Assembly (NCBI GenBank): GCA_964035545.1
Contig: OZ037772.1
Coordinates: 9,521,150 to 9,585,149 of the forward strand
Length of the DNA stretch: 64,000 bases
Direction: 5' to 3'
DNA from: Bugula neritina
Lineage: Eukaryota > Bryozoa > Gymnolaemata > Cheilostomatida > Bugulidae
Below the pieces are notes generated by a model, which did no database searches, was not told the DNA's origin, and saw only the letters and a list, made by a program, of their open reading frames with translations. The position numbers and the translations under genes are program-made. Shown in pieces: positions 1 through 55,880 of the stretch. Numbering within the stretch: position 1 is the first letter of the stretch; every line of letters begins with the position of its first letter.

Positions 1-229
1 ATCAAGACAAAGATGACATACAAGCATTTTGCCTACTTAAAAGAAAGAATGAAATTTATCCCAGAAACACAGGTCATGGTTTTTAGAAGACTGTACAAAG
101 CAATCATTATATAAAATAAATTGATTGAAAATGTCCTTGTTATCCTTCAACACTCTGAGGAACTGAAGTTTGTAGACTACGTATTCACAGCCAACCATCA
201 TTATATCTAGTTGGTAACTTCCTCCCTAC

Positions 230-42474
<42,245 letters not shown>

Positions 42475-45400
42475 CTACAATGGGTCGTAATATATATTAA
42501 ATAAAAGCATTCTGAGTACAAGGGATATATCATTTAGGTGCATGTAATGGAGAAATTTTATTAGCTCAAATTCTTCAATCCTCTTAATAAATTTTGCTCT
42601 AGGGCTGAAATGCTCATATTGAGAATGTAATTTTTTTTGCTATATTTCTAATCTAGAACACAGGCTTTTCTTATTGTCTCCGTCACTGCAGCTACCTTTT
42701 GTGTAGCTGCACCTTCTACACAATGATGCAAATATCAATCTCACTGAATGCAAAAGCCCATCTACATTGGTGAATTGAAATAACTCTTGGACTTCTGAAA
42801 TCGCAGTTATTGCAAACAAAAGTTGCCATAAACTGTCAAGCATTCATAGTTTGTGTCACTTGATGCAGTGCTAAACTGTGCCGTAGAGCCTTGTCAACAT
42901 TAGTTTTCTGTTTTAATTATTTTGTCTTTTCACTTTACATGATATGCAGAAAATCAATAACTCTGACAAACAAAGATTCTAAATAAAAGCTGGCTGAAAT
43001 CACACACAATTGCATGGCCAATGTAATATTCACAGCATGTCTATAAATTATAAGTTGATGTTGAACATCCAACTGCATGAGTTTTTAGTTTGACTTGATT
43101 ATTAGTTTTACACTGGAAATACTGTTTCACTCATTATTCAATTTGAAAATACCAATACCAACATTAATTATTTGCAAAATCAACAATATGAATATTAAAT
43201 CATAAGCATAATAAAAGTAGAATTAGAAGATAGTTACAGGCAAGAGTTTATTAGAATGAAGGAAACTTGAAAGTTATAATTTTAATCTAATTCACATCAT
43301 TTCCATAATACTCATATTATAAGAATAATACCCGCGAATCAACCAAACAATCAAACAGCTATACTCCTACTGAACCCTATGAGTAACTCAGTATAGCTAT
43401 ATACTTATAGGACAAATTCAATGTCTAAATAAATTTGTCACTAAATAATAGCTAAGTATAATGTAATACATTTTTATTCTGATATTCACATTAACATTTT
43501 AGCAGTTTAAGACCTAGTGCTAACGCCAACGGCCATTCTTCAACTATAGTAATATCAATATGAAAATTGGTCTAATCCACTTATTATAATAAATATAATT
43601 ACATTACCTGATTTTAATCCAAATTTCTAACTGAGTGACAACTAAACTTGAAATTAGAGTTGGTGAAACCTATCACTGTGACTCGCAATATATTCACTAT
43701 TCAGCCTGAATTTTGATGAGGATCGATTATCAGTCTCGGACTGACTCAATGAAGGTCACTTCGGCTTCCAGTTCCACTAAATCATAAAGCTGAATGAAAG
43801 TTTTCTTCTGTCAACATGAGCTTATATAGACAATTTAGAAATAATTTACGTAATAAGTGTCATTACTGTGTTAATTAGACATGAATGTTTGAGTAAGCAA
43901 CTAACAAAACAGACAATGAAATGCGGCTGTGAGGTTGAGAGTTAATTTTGAGGGAATTTTTTCTACGTACCTTGATGTCTGCATTGGCTGGCCACGTGCA
44001 ACTATGTAGTAGAGCAAGAAATTTGCTATCTCTCAACATCGTTCTATTGAATAAGATGCAAATACTGCGTAGCGCAGGCTAAAGTTTATCATTTGTGCAA
44101 AACTATTGGCACAAGCTTTGACAGCGATAGCCAATCGCCATAATTCCTTTCATTAATAATAACATAAATTGCACGTGTTCAGTCTTTGTTGCCATTATTA
44201 CAATAGAGTTATATTATAGAGTATAGTGCAATGATGGTCTGGGCAGCTATCGGTGGTATAGTGGAATCAAAATGAATACTATTTAATTTTTTCAGTACAG
44301 TATACAAGGGTTTAACTCCAATCAATTAGGGCTAGTGACTGACAAAATTATTTCAGATATAACATAAATCACATCACTGCTCTTGTACAACAAACTCTGT
44401 GACTTTCCTCAAAGGTGAACGTTTCAGGAAAGCATTTTAAGTGATTTTATGAGGAAATCACTCAAGATAAGATAAATCCCCATAAAAATACAATATTTCA
44501 ATATGGTGCGAATAACATGTTTCTCAAATCTATATAGTATATAGGGTATTTATTTTAATAGCTGTTTTGATAGAATATATATACAAAAGCATGGTAATGA
44601 AAGAGAGGCATTTGATTAGTTATTCAACATGCATAATATAGACAAAAATAAAGCATATAATTTAATCGAAAATGGTGCAACTTTCATTAGTTATTTCAAT
44701 TTCAGTTAGCAAAAATATTATATATAAAGTTATTTTATGTTAGCAACATAAATGCGCCCATAGTTGCTTAAGAATTTCTAAAGCTACAAATTTGAAAGAT
44801 ATAATTGTAAGCGGAACTTATTCGAAGTGATTATTTAATCAATATGAATAAGTTCTACTATGAATACAACTAATAGAGAGTGGAGACAAACTATATTACA
44901 CGTATTGTTATTTGATCTCTTGTAACGTTGTGGTGGTAACTGAATCCAATTATTTTGAAGAGGTCATTGTAAAAAGAATGCTATAGGAACAGTGAATCAT
45001 ACACAAAGAATTGAGCATCTCTCAATTAAAATATGTAACTGTAGTCAATTAAATAAGCTGACTCACACCTTCATAGCAGAGTGTACTTGTGCACACGCAG
45101 CTATATTTAGTACTGCCAGCTTTCTTTAGCATTTCCTCCACGTTGTATATCGCATATTAATATGCAAACTCAGGATATGGGGTTCTGATTCTATGACATC
45201 AGCATGCATGTGCTTGACATGCCAAGTCTGGTGACAGCATTAAAGCTTAATGCATATAATGGAACATGCACAGGGCTTATATTATTTGAAATTTTAATTT
45301 GACATGAAAGCCAAAGCCAACTAATTTGTTATTGGTTTTTTAATTTTAAATTTAATAAATTTCTAATAACTGCTAGTGAAATGAAAAACTAATATACTTT

Positions 45401-46600
45401 TATTCTATTATAGCAATTGAGTACCTTTGTAAAACTATGATGATACAAAGATAAATAAGAGAGCTAAGGACTAGCTTTTACTGTAGAAAAATTCACAAAT
45501 TCTGACTGAATGCTCTCTATGACATAGTGAAAGACATTTTATATATTCACATCCCATCATCTTGATAATTTTCACTTGGTATTATATTATACACAATGAG
45601 TAATAACTTCAAACACAAATTCAGTAATTGTAATATATTTTTTCACACTTTGCAGTCTGAGCTATTTTGTTTTTAAACAATTTTTTAAAACCTGCATAAG
45701 GCTAAAATTTGTTTTCTGCTTCATAAAGCTATAGAAAAATAATTTGCACGCAACTATAAGGAAAACCAAAAAAGTTCAAGGGAGTTTTAGCATCTTATGA
45801 GAAACTGAAATGGCAATTTAAGTGGCAGTGCTTTTGACTGGGGAATAAAAGTTTATTATTTATAATCAATAAATTGCAGTTTTTTGACTAACTACATTAT
45901 ACCTATGTAAATATTATGATGAATTAATTTAATATAACTGTAAAGTACAGTAAAATACATTATATAAGTTAATAACTGCAACATTGTGACTTCTCACTTC
46001 AAATGTTATAATCTTCTTCCCTAACAAAGGTATATGATTTTGACTAAACCAATTATAGAGATTATAATACCGCATGATAAGAAAGGGTGGGGGCCTGGTT
46101 CTCCAGCCCGGTTAACAACAATTGGCACTCAGGCTACACATATTTATGCCATGTCAGTATTTATGTCTCTATAATTAATATGGCACGCTGCTGTGAATGG
46201 ACCTGTCAACTAGAATTAATTAAATTACATGAAATAGAACACGTAACAGAGTCAGAAGATACATAAAAATGTCATTAGGAAGGTATGTACAGCATGCATT
46301 CTGCTGCCACAGCTTGTACTGCTGACATAGGCATTTTATGTAGCCTGTGGTTTCAGGAATAAATATTCTGCTTTTCCATTTGCAAATGACTATACTCTTA
46401 AAGTTGTCAGTGATGTACTTTCTGCAGTTATATAATATATTTCACACATTTAGCTTACAATTGCAAAAAGTCAACTTTTTGTAAATGTAGTAAAAGGATT
46501 CGATTGTTTCACTTGTGTGTGGTGAGCTAATATTCTGGTTTTAAATGCAGCATCAGTTAAGTAAGACCTTCAGCAAACTACTATGAAGTTCAGCAACTCA
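42475..46600. other. 5' flank of hemicentin and intergenic region
   Basis: Apart from the MITE copy at 42,538-42,700 I see no conserved coding pattern, tRNA or clear repeat on either strand. It should contain the hemicentin promoter and a 5'UTR exon, which I cannot place. Short open frames here show no domain or splice context. Confidence 0.5.
42538..42700. mobile_element. MITE family 2, copy just upstream of the hemicentin start exon
   Basis: Left end GTGCATGTAATGGAGAAAT and right end GTCTCCGTCACTGCAGC are imperfect inverted termini. It is within 100 bp upstream of the first coding exon, probably in a 5'UTR intron. Confidence 0.55.
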
Positions 46601-46633
46601 GGGTTTTCTAGAAAGGCAGGGTGGACAACTCCA

Positions 46634-46777
<144 letters not shown>

Positions 46778-47933
46778 AGCCTATCATTGTGACAAAAGTC
46801 AAACTAAGGATTTAGTTTTTTCTTTGAATCAAATAAATATATTTTTCAAAAGGTGTGGAAAGAAAGATGTGGCTTTAAATTAAACAACGTGAATGAGTTA
46901 TCCATAGTATTCAAGTGCAGTAGTGAAGAAATTTTATTAGCCTAAGTTTCTTAAATTTTTGCTATAGTAGAACGTTTGAAGTACTCGGAAATTAAAGTTT
47001 CAAATAAGATTAAACATAATGACATCATTTTAAATAGCTATTGAAGGGTAAATAAGCTCTCTTAATTATTCATTTATTTATATGTAGCTGAAAAGTAGCG
47101 AAGAATTTTTTTATGAACTGATAGCCTATATTTAAATTTTCAAGTATTATAAAAAACTTCATATTTAAGATTCCAATTGTAAATGGAGTCATTTTAAGTA
47201 GTCCTTGAAGTGTAAATAAAATCTTTCAATCTTTCATTTATTTTATATGCATTATACAATCAATAATTAATAACCACCAACCTGCGACTGAGAATGAGTA
47301 TAATTACTTTAGCAAAGTGAATAAAAATAAATCTGTTCAGACAATTCCGAATATTCAAACAATAACATTTTGCAAACAAAACTTGTTTATTTTCGAAAGT
47401 TTAACACCGACAATAGATAGCATACATTATAGAAATTGCGACAAGTAATTATAACCCACTTTTCTTTATATTTTCTTAGCCTGACTATTCTTATATATTA
47501 CTACAATCTAAGCAGTGCAACTGTTTTATGGAAAGATTTAAAGTTTTTTCTGGTACTAAAAGGGTTTTGAAAAATGCCTACATTAGTTATTTTCATGTAG
47601 TATTTCCATCCAAACGATGGGAGCAATTCACTTCAAACCCAAACGTCAAAGTAAATTCTATAAGGAAATATAAATACAAATGTGAACACTGCTTCAAGTG
47701 TTTTTTCTTAAGATGATATTTGTACTAAATGAATGAATCACAGTCTACAAAACAAAGAACGCTGGCACTACACGCTAAAACTAAAGTAAAGATTCTCTAA
47801 AAAATGTTATATCCAATTAAATACCAGCTATATAATGCTAACAAAGAATACATGAATAGAATGATGAATAAGCAGTTTAATATGTTGCAATACATGGGCA
47901 CAAATTTGCCAAGTAAAGCTGTATATATGCTGA

Positions 47934-50500
47934 TCAAATTCCATGAACTTCTACCTCATAAATATTTAAAGTAGTTTCAGCGTTGAACAGAATCTGAACA
48001 AAACGACCTCTGATTGGTTGTTTGCAAGTAACCAGGGTGTAGTATCGGTTAAGAACTCCATCATGGTAGTAACACAGTACTTCAGGGTTTGTTCCAGTAA
48101 ATTCTATCTCTTCTTCTGTCATAGCAACCGTAACCTCGGCATTCATTGCTCTTTCCCAGAAAAATTTACTGAGACCTATTTAAACGTAAAATTACGAAGT
48201 TTAAAAATAAGTATTAACATTTATTTTGCCTAAATGCATGTATAATATGATAAGGAGTTAGAAACAAAATGTACTTGTAATTACATAATTCATTCGTTAG
48301 CAAACATTGTCATGTAACTATATTAGGCATGAAACGAAAAAATACCAGTTTTCATTTTAAGTGTTGATATAGCAATAAAACATCTGAATGGATTATTTAT
48401 TCAATAATTTGAATTATTAATATAAGTTTGAGTACTTTCCCCATATTTTCGATTTATTTCAATACCAATTAAGCTAGTAGTTTTTAGCCATGTGATAACA
48501 TAATAAAAAATATTTCCACAATAAAATATTACTGCACATAATTTTTGCATGTTTCGTCATGGGAACAGATATAACAAACCACACTTATTCTAGTAAACAG
48601 CTGACTGGCTTAGCACTACTGTCATGTGAACAACGGGTATCTTTTTTTAAAGATAAATAGTTTCAATATTATTACATGCAGTTGCAAAAATTTTAATTGA
48701 AGCACATTTACTACAAATTGTCAAAAACTATAGTGGTGTAGAAGTTAGAGTGCTTGCTTAGTAAATCATGTGGTCAGGTGTTTGGGTTCATGAATAAACT
48801 ATAGTTGTGATGTTAAAAAAGGTTCTAAGTCAGTTTTTACTTTCTCACACAGATGGCTGCAATTCTACAGCTAATAATAATAATATGCTCTATGGCAAGT
48901 TAACTGGCTAAAATCTAAATTAAAAGAGCAAATCTTTGAATTTTCAATAGCGTTTCAAAATCCTCTTTATATATATTAATGATCAGTTGAACAAAGCATA
49001 TGCTATTTGAATAATCACACAACTCGCTAATACCTCTGTTGAGGATGTTGACAGCCCAGACACAGTAAACATCAACCAGATCCACCCTCCACCAGGGTCT
49101 GTACTCTTCCCTGCTGTGCGCCATTGAATCTCTATCTATAATTACCTCATAAATACCATCGACTGCTTTAGAAGCTTCAAATGAATATTTAGAATTCATC
49201 TCAGTGTAATTGCTTGACAGTTTTGCCGGTTTATCTACAAAAAAATTATTGAATTTTTTGTGAGTTGAATATACATTTTCATGCCATTTTGACTTGTGAA
49301 ATTTCCATGCTAAAAAACTTTTAAAATTAAAAAAAAATTGTTTTTTTATTCTGTGAGTGTTCATGATTTCTTTTTACAATACTGGAACTAATTTTAACTT
49401 CTAAATAAAATGATATATCTTTTGTGGTAATTTAAAGCGCTTTTACCTCTTGCAAGCAGTTTATTTGGCTGCACGTTGGCTCTCTGGGAAATCTGAATAG
49501 AATAGTCAGATTTCGATCCTTTCCACTCGGTAAACAAATGTGGGTTTACACATTCCTTCAGGAAACATCTTTTCTCTGGGGCATCATAAACCATTCCCAG
49601 ACATTTCTTGTCTTCTGTACATTTTAGTAGACAAATTTCAGCCACTGGACTGAACATTGATTCACCTGTCATATAATCTGTGACCGACATGGTGTCTGGT
49701 ACACTGTATCTTCTGAATCTGTCAATACGACTGGTGCATTGGCTTGTGACAGACAGTACAAGGTGCATAAAACCTATAAATAGACCAATGTAGTATTAGA
49801 GTATGTTATAATAAAGGAGTGTTTTTTTATTCGCTTTTCTATTCTACATATAAGACATTACAGAATTATAGTGGAACTTATTGGCACTCAGGCTTGGTTT
49901 CTCCTTTAAATTGTGAAATATAGCAAAAATTCCGAAAAAAGGAAGCAGTTATAAATTAGAATGCACTAAAATATAATGCCAATAAATGTCAATAAATACT
50001 ATGAAAACAAAAAGTTGAGCTACCATACTTATAGCTAATATCATATTAGGATTAGGAATTAAGTTGAACACAACTTTTTAAAGTCATTACTTGTAAATTC
50101 TTAAAGACATGAATTACTATTCAAGTAGGCAACTATTTTTTGTTTGCTGGAAACTAGAACCAATATATTATATTACTATACATGCTAACTCGCAAAATAT
50201 ACTCTTATTTAATATTTTTAGTTATCAAATATCTTTATCAAAGAAAAGTGTTGCATGTCTAAATTTTCATTAAAATAATTTTTTTCATCAAACCTGCTGT
50301 AAACTCCAAAAACATAACATGTTATATTAAACATTGATTTGGAAGCGTCACAAAGAAGTTAAAGAAGAGTTAAAAGTAGACATTCTTTTTACAGAATACA
50401 AATATAAACTAATAATAATAAACATATCTTTATATTACTATAGAATTTAATAAATGACTAAAGTAGATTAAAACAAACCTATTAGGTACAGGATATACAT
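47934..50500 (-). CDS. Lectin A: secreted PAN - fucolectin-type (FTP) protein, 263 aa
   Basis: Four exons: 50479..50500, 49447..49773, 49034..49234 and 47934..48175 (792 nt including stop). Exon 1 is a 22-nt coding exon (MYILYLI) that completes a signal peptide with the next (GFMHLVLSVTSQC). Exon 2 encodes a PAN/apple-like domain with Cys in TSQC, EICLLKC, KKC, KRC and KEC. Exons 3 and 4 encode a fucolectin/tachylectin-4-type F5/8C-like domain: KPAKLSS, KAVDGIY, PWWRVDL, NILNRG, then NAEVTVAM, CKQPIRGRFVQI and the typical end YEVEVHGI. Family members bind fucose-containing glycans with Ca2+. Here the usual RGD after NR is RGL, so classical fucose binding is uncertain. It is head-to-head with lectin B and about 93% identical to it in the PAN exon. 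Confidence 0.9.
48725..48870 (+). mobile_element. Degenerate SINE in intron 3 of lectin A
   Basis: GTGGTGTAGAAGTTAGAGTG head, GTTTGGGTTCATGAA near the B box, and TTTCTCACACAGATGG 3' trace. Strongly eroded. Confidence 0.55.
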
Positions 50501-50944
50501 TTTCTTATTCAGACGTCCAGTTTTCCCCTTTAACCTTGATTGCTGATTAAAAGTGACTTAAAGCGAACATACAACACGTTGATATTATATTAGTTGCTTA
50601 TAAAATCAATAAAAATGCCGTAGCCATATTTAGCGTTCGAGATGCAAAGTATATTTGTTAAACTACATGTTTTATGTTTGAATTTTTGACCTCTTTTATA
50701 GATTGTGAAAAATGTTTTAGTTTAATTGAAATTTGCAATCTGAAGAAAGATTACTTAAATAATGATGTTCACATAATGATGTTTAAATAATGAAATGAAT
50801 GATTATTACTACCATGAGAGCCATTGAAACGGATATGTATTTGTATATGTAGTTCATAATGCAAAGTCATAGTTACTATAAAAGTATAGATAAAATGAAG
50901 CAATTAAAATCGATGAAACAGTTTTGTCTAAATATACACATGTG

Positions 50945-51351
<407 letters not shown>

Positions 51352-51806
51352 GTATATGTATATGTATAATTTGAAAAAATGTTTCAGCGATTTTAATTGC
51401 TTAATTTTATTTTTACATTTATAGTAACAATGACTTTGCATTATGAACTACATATACAAATACAAGTCCATTTCAATGGCTTTCATGGTAGTGATATTTA
51501 CTCATTTCATTATTTGAACATCATTATTTAAATAGCTTTTTTTCAGATTAAAACTTTTAATTAAACTAAAACATATTCCACAATCTATAAAAGAGGTCAT
51601 TGCTTACTGCACAATAAAATCATACATGCAAACATAAACCATGTAATTTAACACATATGTTTTGCATCTTGAAAACTAATTAGAAATACACCATTTTTAT
51701 TGATTTTGACAACAATTATTGTCATCCATGCGTTGTATGCTTGCTCCAAGTCACTTTTAATCAACAACCAAAGCTGAAGAGGAAAACTGCAGGTCTGAAA
51801 AAGAAA

Positions 51807-53878
51807 ATGTATATTCTATATTTAACAGGTTTGTTTTACTCCGCTCTAGTCATTTAATTAGTGCTATAGTAATATAAAGATATGTTTATTATTATTAGTT
51901 CATAAGATTATAGCTATAAGTCTACTAACTCATAATATCTTTAATTTTTAAGGCCCTATTGATGTGTTTTTTGCTTTTATTATTCTACTGCTCCTTCTTC
52001 CAAAAGGTTACAATAACTTTTAAAAAAGAAACCGAACCTGAGTGCCAAATAAGTTCAACTATAATCCTGTTTCTTTTTATAATAACTTTAGAGAAATGGA
52101 TAAAAAGAACACTGTTCTATCTATATATTTTCAGGCTTCATGTACCTTGTGATGTCTGTCACAAGCCAATGCACCAGTCGCATTGACAGATTCAGAAGAT
52201 ACAGTGTACCAGACACCATGTCAGTCACAGACTATATGACAGGTGAGGCAATGTTCAGTCAAGTGGCTGAAATTTGTCTTCTGAGATGTACAGAAGACAA
52301 GAAATGTCTTGGAATGGTTTATGATGTCATAGAGAAAAGATGTTTTCTGAAGGAATGTGTAAACCCACATTTGTTTACCGAGTGGAAAGGGTCGAAATCT
52401 GACTATTCTATTCAGATTTCCCAAAGAGCCAACGTGCAGCCAAATAAGCTGCTTGCAAGAGGTAAATATAATATTTCATTTAGAAGTTAAAATTAATTTT
52501 AACATTATAAAAAAATTATAAAAGCTCAGAGATAAAAAAAATTGTTTCAGTTTCAAATGTTTTTTTACTTGAAACTGCTTCAAGTCAAAATGACATGAAA
52601 ATGTATATTTAATTTAAAAGAAAATCAATTAATTGTTTCTTTATAGATAAACCAGCACAACTTTCAAGCAACTACACCGATATGAGCTTGGGATATCCTT
52701 TTCTTGCTTCTAAGGCTGTTGATGGTATTTATCATGGTGAGGGTGATAGAATGTCATTGGCACACAGCGAGCAAGAACACAGACCCTGGTGGAGAGTAGA
52801 TCTGGTTGATGTTTACTGTGTCTGGGCTGTCAACATTCTTAACAGAGGTATTAGTGAGTTGTGTGGTTATTCAAATAGCATGCTTTGCTAAACCTACTAT
52901 TAACAAGATTTTGAAAGCTTCATTGAAAATTCTAAAAGTTGCTTTTCTAACTTAGAGTTTTGGTATTGTTAACATAAAATTTACAACTATTTGTGTAGGA
53001 TTAAAAATGTCTACGCAATAAAAGTGAAAATCAATTTAGAATTTTTTTTTAATATTACCACTGTGTTCTGGTTTCGAGCCACTGATCTCATGATTTCCTA
53101 CAACCATTACACCACTAGTTTTTGACAACATGAAGTAATTTTTGTTTTAGTTTCGATTTTTATAACTGTGATAAAATTCATACCATTAATCTTTAAAAAA
53201 GATATTTATTGATTACATAGCACTAAGCCAACTAATTGTTTATTTTAATTAGTGTGGTTTTTTATATATCTGTTCCCATGACAAAAAATTGCAGTGAGAT
53301 TTTGATGTAAAAGACTTCTTTATCATACTGTTACATGGCTAAAGACGGCCAGCTTGATTGATGTGTAAACACACTGAACATATTGAGAAAGTATTCAAAA
53401 TTACATTCGGAAGCAAATTGTCTAACAAATTTTATCCATGCAGGTATTTTGTTTCTATTAACACTTGAAATAGAAACCGTTATTTCTTAATTTGGTGTCT
53501 AATTATAGCTACATGACAATGTGAACTAACAAATGAATTAAATACAATGCCCATTTTGTTTCTAATTAAAAATATATATACAAGCAAAGTAGTTGTTAAC
53601 ACACCTTTTGGAACTTTGTAACTTTTTCTTGAACAGGTTATAATAAATATGTATGGAAAAGATCTTTGAATGCTGAAGTTACAGTAGCTATGACAGAAGA
53701 AGAGATAGAATTTACTGGAACAAACCCTCAAATACTGTGTTACTACCATGATTGGATTCTTAACCGATACTACACCCTGGCTACTTGTAAACAACCAATC
53801 AGAGGCCGTTTTGTTCAGATTCTGTTCAATGCTGATACTATTTTAAATATCCATGAGGTAGAAGTTCATGGAATTTGA
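51807..53878 (+). CDS. Lectin B: secreted PAN - FTP protein, 263 aa
   Basis: Exons 51807..51828, 52135..52461, 52647..52847 and 53637..53878 have exactly the same lengths (22, 327, 201, 242 nt) and phases as gene A. The signal peptide is MYILYLTGFMYLVMSVTSQC, followed by a PAN domain and an FTP domain (KPAQLSS, KAVDGIY, PWWRVDL, NILNRG, CKQPIRGRFVQI, HEVEVHGI). Relative to A, the PAN exon is nearly unchanged, while the stretch before PWWRVDL is strongly altered. After NRG it reads YNKY rather than the RGD-type motif of classical fucolectins. AATAAA at 53998 is a plausible polyadenylation signal. It is an inverted copy of A and tail-to-tail with C. Confidence 0.9.
53070..53130 (-). mobile_element. 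Degenerate SINE head in intron 3 of lectin B
   Basis: The reverse complement contains the same tRNA-like head and flank as 48,725 (TAGTGGTGTAATGGTTG, CAAAAAC flank), in the same orientation relative to the gene. It appears orthologous to the insertion in lectin A. Confidence 0.5.
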
Positions 53879-53997
53879 TAAGTATAAAGCTTTACTTTGC
53901 AAAGTTGTTTACATGTGGCGCAACATAGTTTATACCCATTCATTATTCTATTTATATAATAATCTTTATTAGTTTTAGCTAGTATTTAGCTTGATGT

Positions 53998-54003
53998 AAT
54001 AAA
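53998..54003 (+). other. Polyadenylation signal AATAAA of lectin B
   Basis: Canonical AATAAA 120 bp past the stop codon. The homologous spot in lectin A reads GATATAA, so A must use another signal. Confidence 0.5.
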
Positions 54004-54704
54004 AGTTTTTGGGGAATCTTTGCTTTAGTTTTAGCATGTCATAGTGTCAGTGTTCTTTGTTTTGTAGACTGTGGTTTATCTATTTAGTACAAATATTATC
54101 TTCATCAAAAAAACACTTGAAGCAGTGTTCACATTTGTGTTTATATATATTCCCTTGTAGAATTGTGTATGCAATTATTTACTCTAGAGTTTGGTTTTAA
54201 AATGAATTGCTCCAATAATTCGGGCGGAATAGTACATGGAAATTCCTTATAGGCATTTTCCAAAATTCATCTAGTCCAAACCACTTAGGTACCAAAAAGA
54301 TCTTTAAATCTTTGCATTTAATATAGTTGCACTGCTTAGATTGCAGTTATAATTTAGATGAGAAATGTGCTATAAAAGCAAAAAGAACAATAAATTATAT
54401 TTACTTATCACATAAATCTCTATAATGTATGTTATCTATTGTCGGTGTTAAAATTTTGAAAATAAACAAGTTAATTGTTTGCAAAATGTTATTGTTTGAA
54501 TATTCTGAACTATCTAAACAGATTTGTTTTCATTCACTTTGCTAAAGTAATTACTCATTCTTAGTCGCAGGTTGTTGGTTATTAATTATTGATTGTTTAC
54601 ATAAAAAAATGAAAAATTGAAAGATGTTACTTACTTTTGAAAAACTGCTTGAAACAGCTTAATTTACTTGAAACTTAAAATTTAAAATTTTAGTCTTAAG
54701 GTAC

Positions 54705-55349
54705 TGTAGTGAATTTTGCCAGTTCACTATTATTATTTGTGGGTCTACTTAATCAAAGCCACTGCGACAGGTTGTTTACGATAAGATACTTTATTATTTA
54801 CACAAATACAAGAAGGTTATTTACTGCTAGCATGAATAGAAACGATTACATAATTAGTGAGCTTTAATACACAACTGTTCTAAATGAAGTCCCAAGCTGC
54901 TCTGCCGGCTAGCTACTCAGCGCACTGCAACTACGAGTAGCTAGCTCCACCTGCTATCAATTAGTGTGACTGTCCTGATTGGCTAGCGTTAGTGGTGCCA
55001 CTGTTGACTGTAAGATATTGTCGGGTAACCGTCTACGCCGAGTCGTCTCTGTCGCTACTAATTAACTCCATCACCATAAGCATAACACTAGCATCTGCTA
55101 CTAAGCAGCTAACTGTCAGTGCAAACCATCTACGCCTCCTACAGTTGTTGATTCCATTTAACTAGTCTTGCCTTGTTTAACTGCGTGCATCAGTAGCTAG
55201 CAATAATTGTCCAGCAGATTGTACGCATTCCAATTGTCAGCTATTATGATAATTGATCTCCAGTACTTATAGCCATTATGCCAAGCGTATAGAGAGTAAG
55301 CCACAAAGAGTTATCCTTTCGATAATAACATAATCTGAAATCCATTACA
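54705..55349. mobile_element. Solo LTR, about 645 bp, with GTAC target-site duplication
   Basis: Begins TGTAGTGAATTTTG and ends ATCCATTACA (TG...CA termini with a short inverted repeat), flanked by GTAC at 54701-54704 and 55350-55353. Sequence on either side aligns to continuous sequence in the lectin A arm, so the block is an insertion. No internal coding region is present, as expected for a solo LTR. Confidence 0.75.
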
Positions 55350-55708
55350 GTACTACAATCTTTCTTATACAATATTCAAAAATTTAAAAATCTGAGCTGA
55401 GATTTTTGACTACATAAATAAATAATCAAAAGAAGTTCAATGGCTAGTTAAAATGATGTTTTTATATTTAATTTTATTTGAAATCTTAATTTCAGGGTAT
55501 TTCAAACCTTCTACTAGAGCAAAGATTCAAGAAAAAATTAGACAAAAAAAGTTGTTCACTACTGCACTTAAATGCTATGAATAACTCATTCACATTCTTC
55601 AACTTGCAACCACATCTTCTTTTTTGCACTTTTGAAAAATATATTTATTTGATTCATGCAGAGGAAATACTAAAACTTTAGTTTTAGTTCTATTACAATG
55701 ATAGGCTA

Positions 55709-55880
<172 letters not shown>

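Noticed and set aside
42640-42843. 67-residue minus-strand open frame upstream of the hemicentin start
   Set aside because: Largely overlaps a MITE end and has no domain similarity; not supported as a 5' exon.
47528-47716. 62-residue plus-strand open frame past lectin A
   Set aside because: Lies in the 3' flank of A; the homologous flank of B does not keep the frame.
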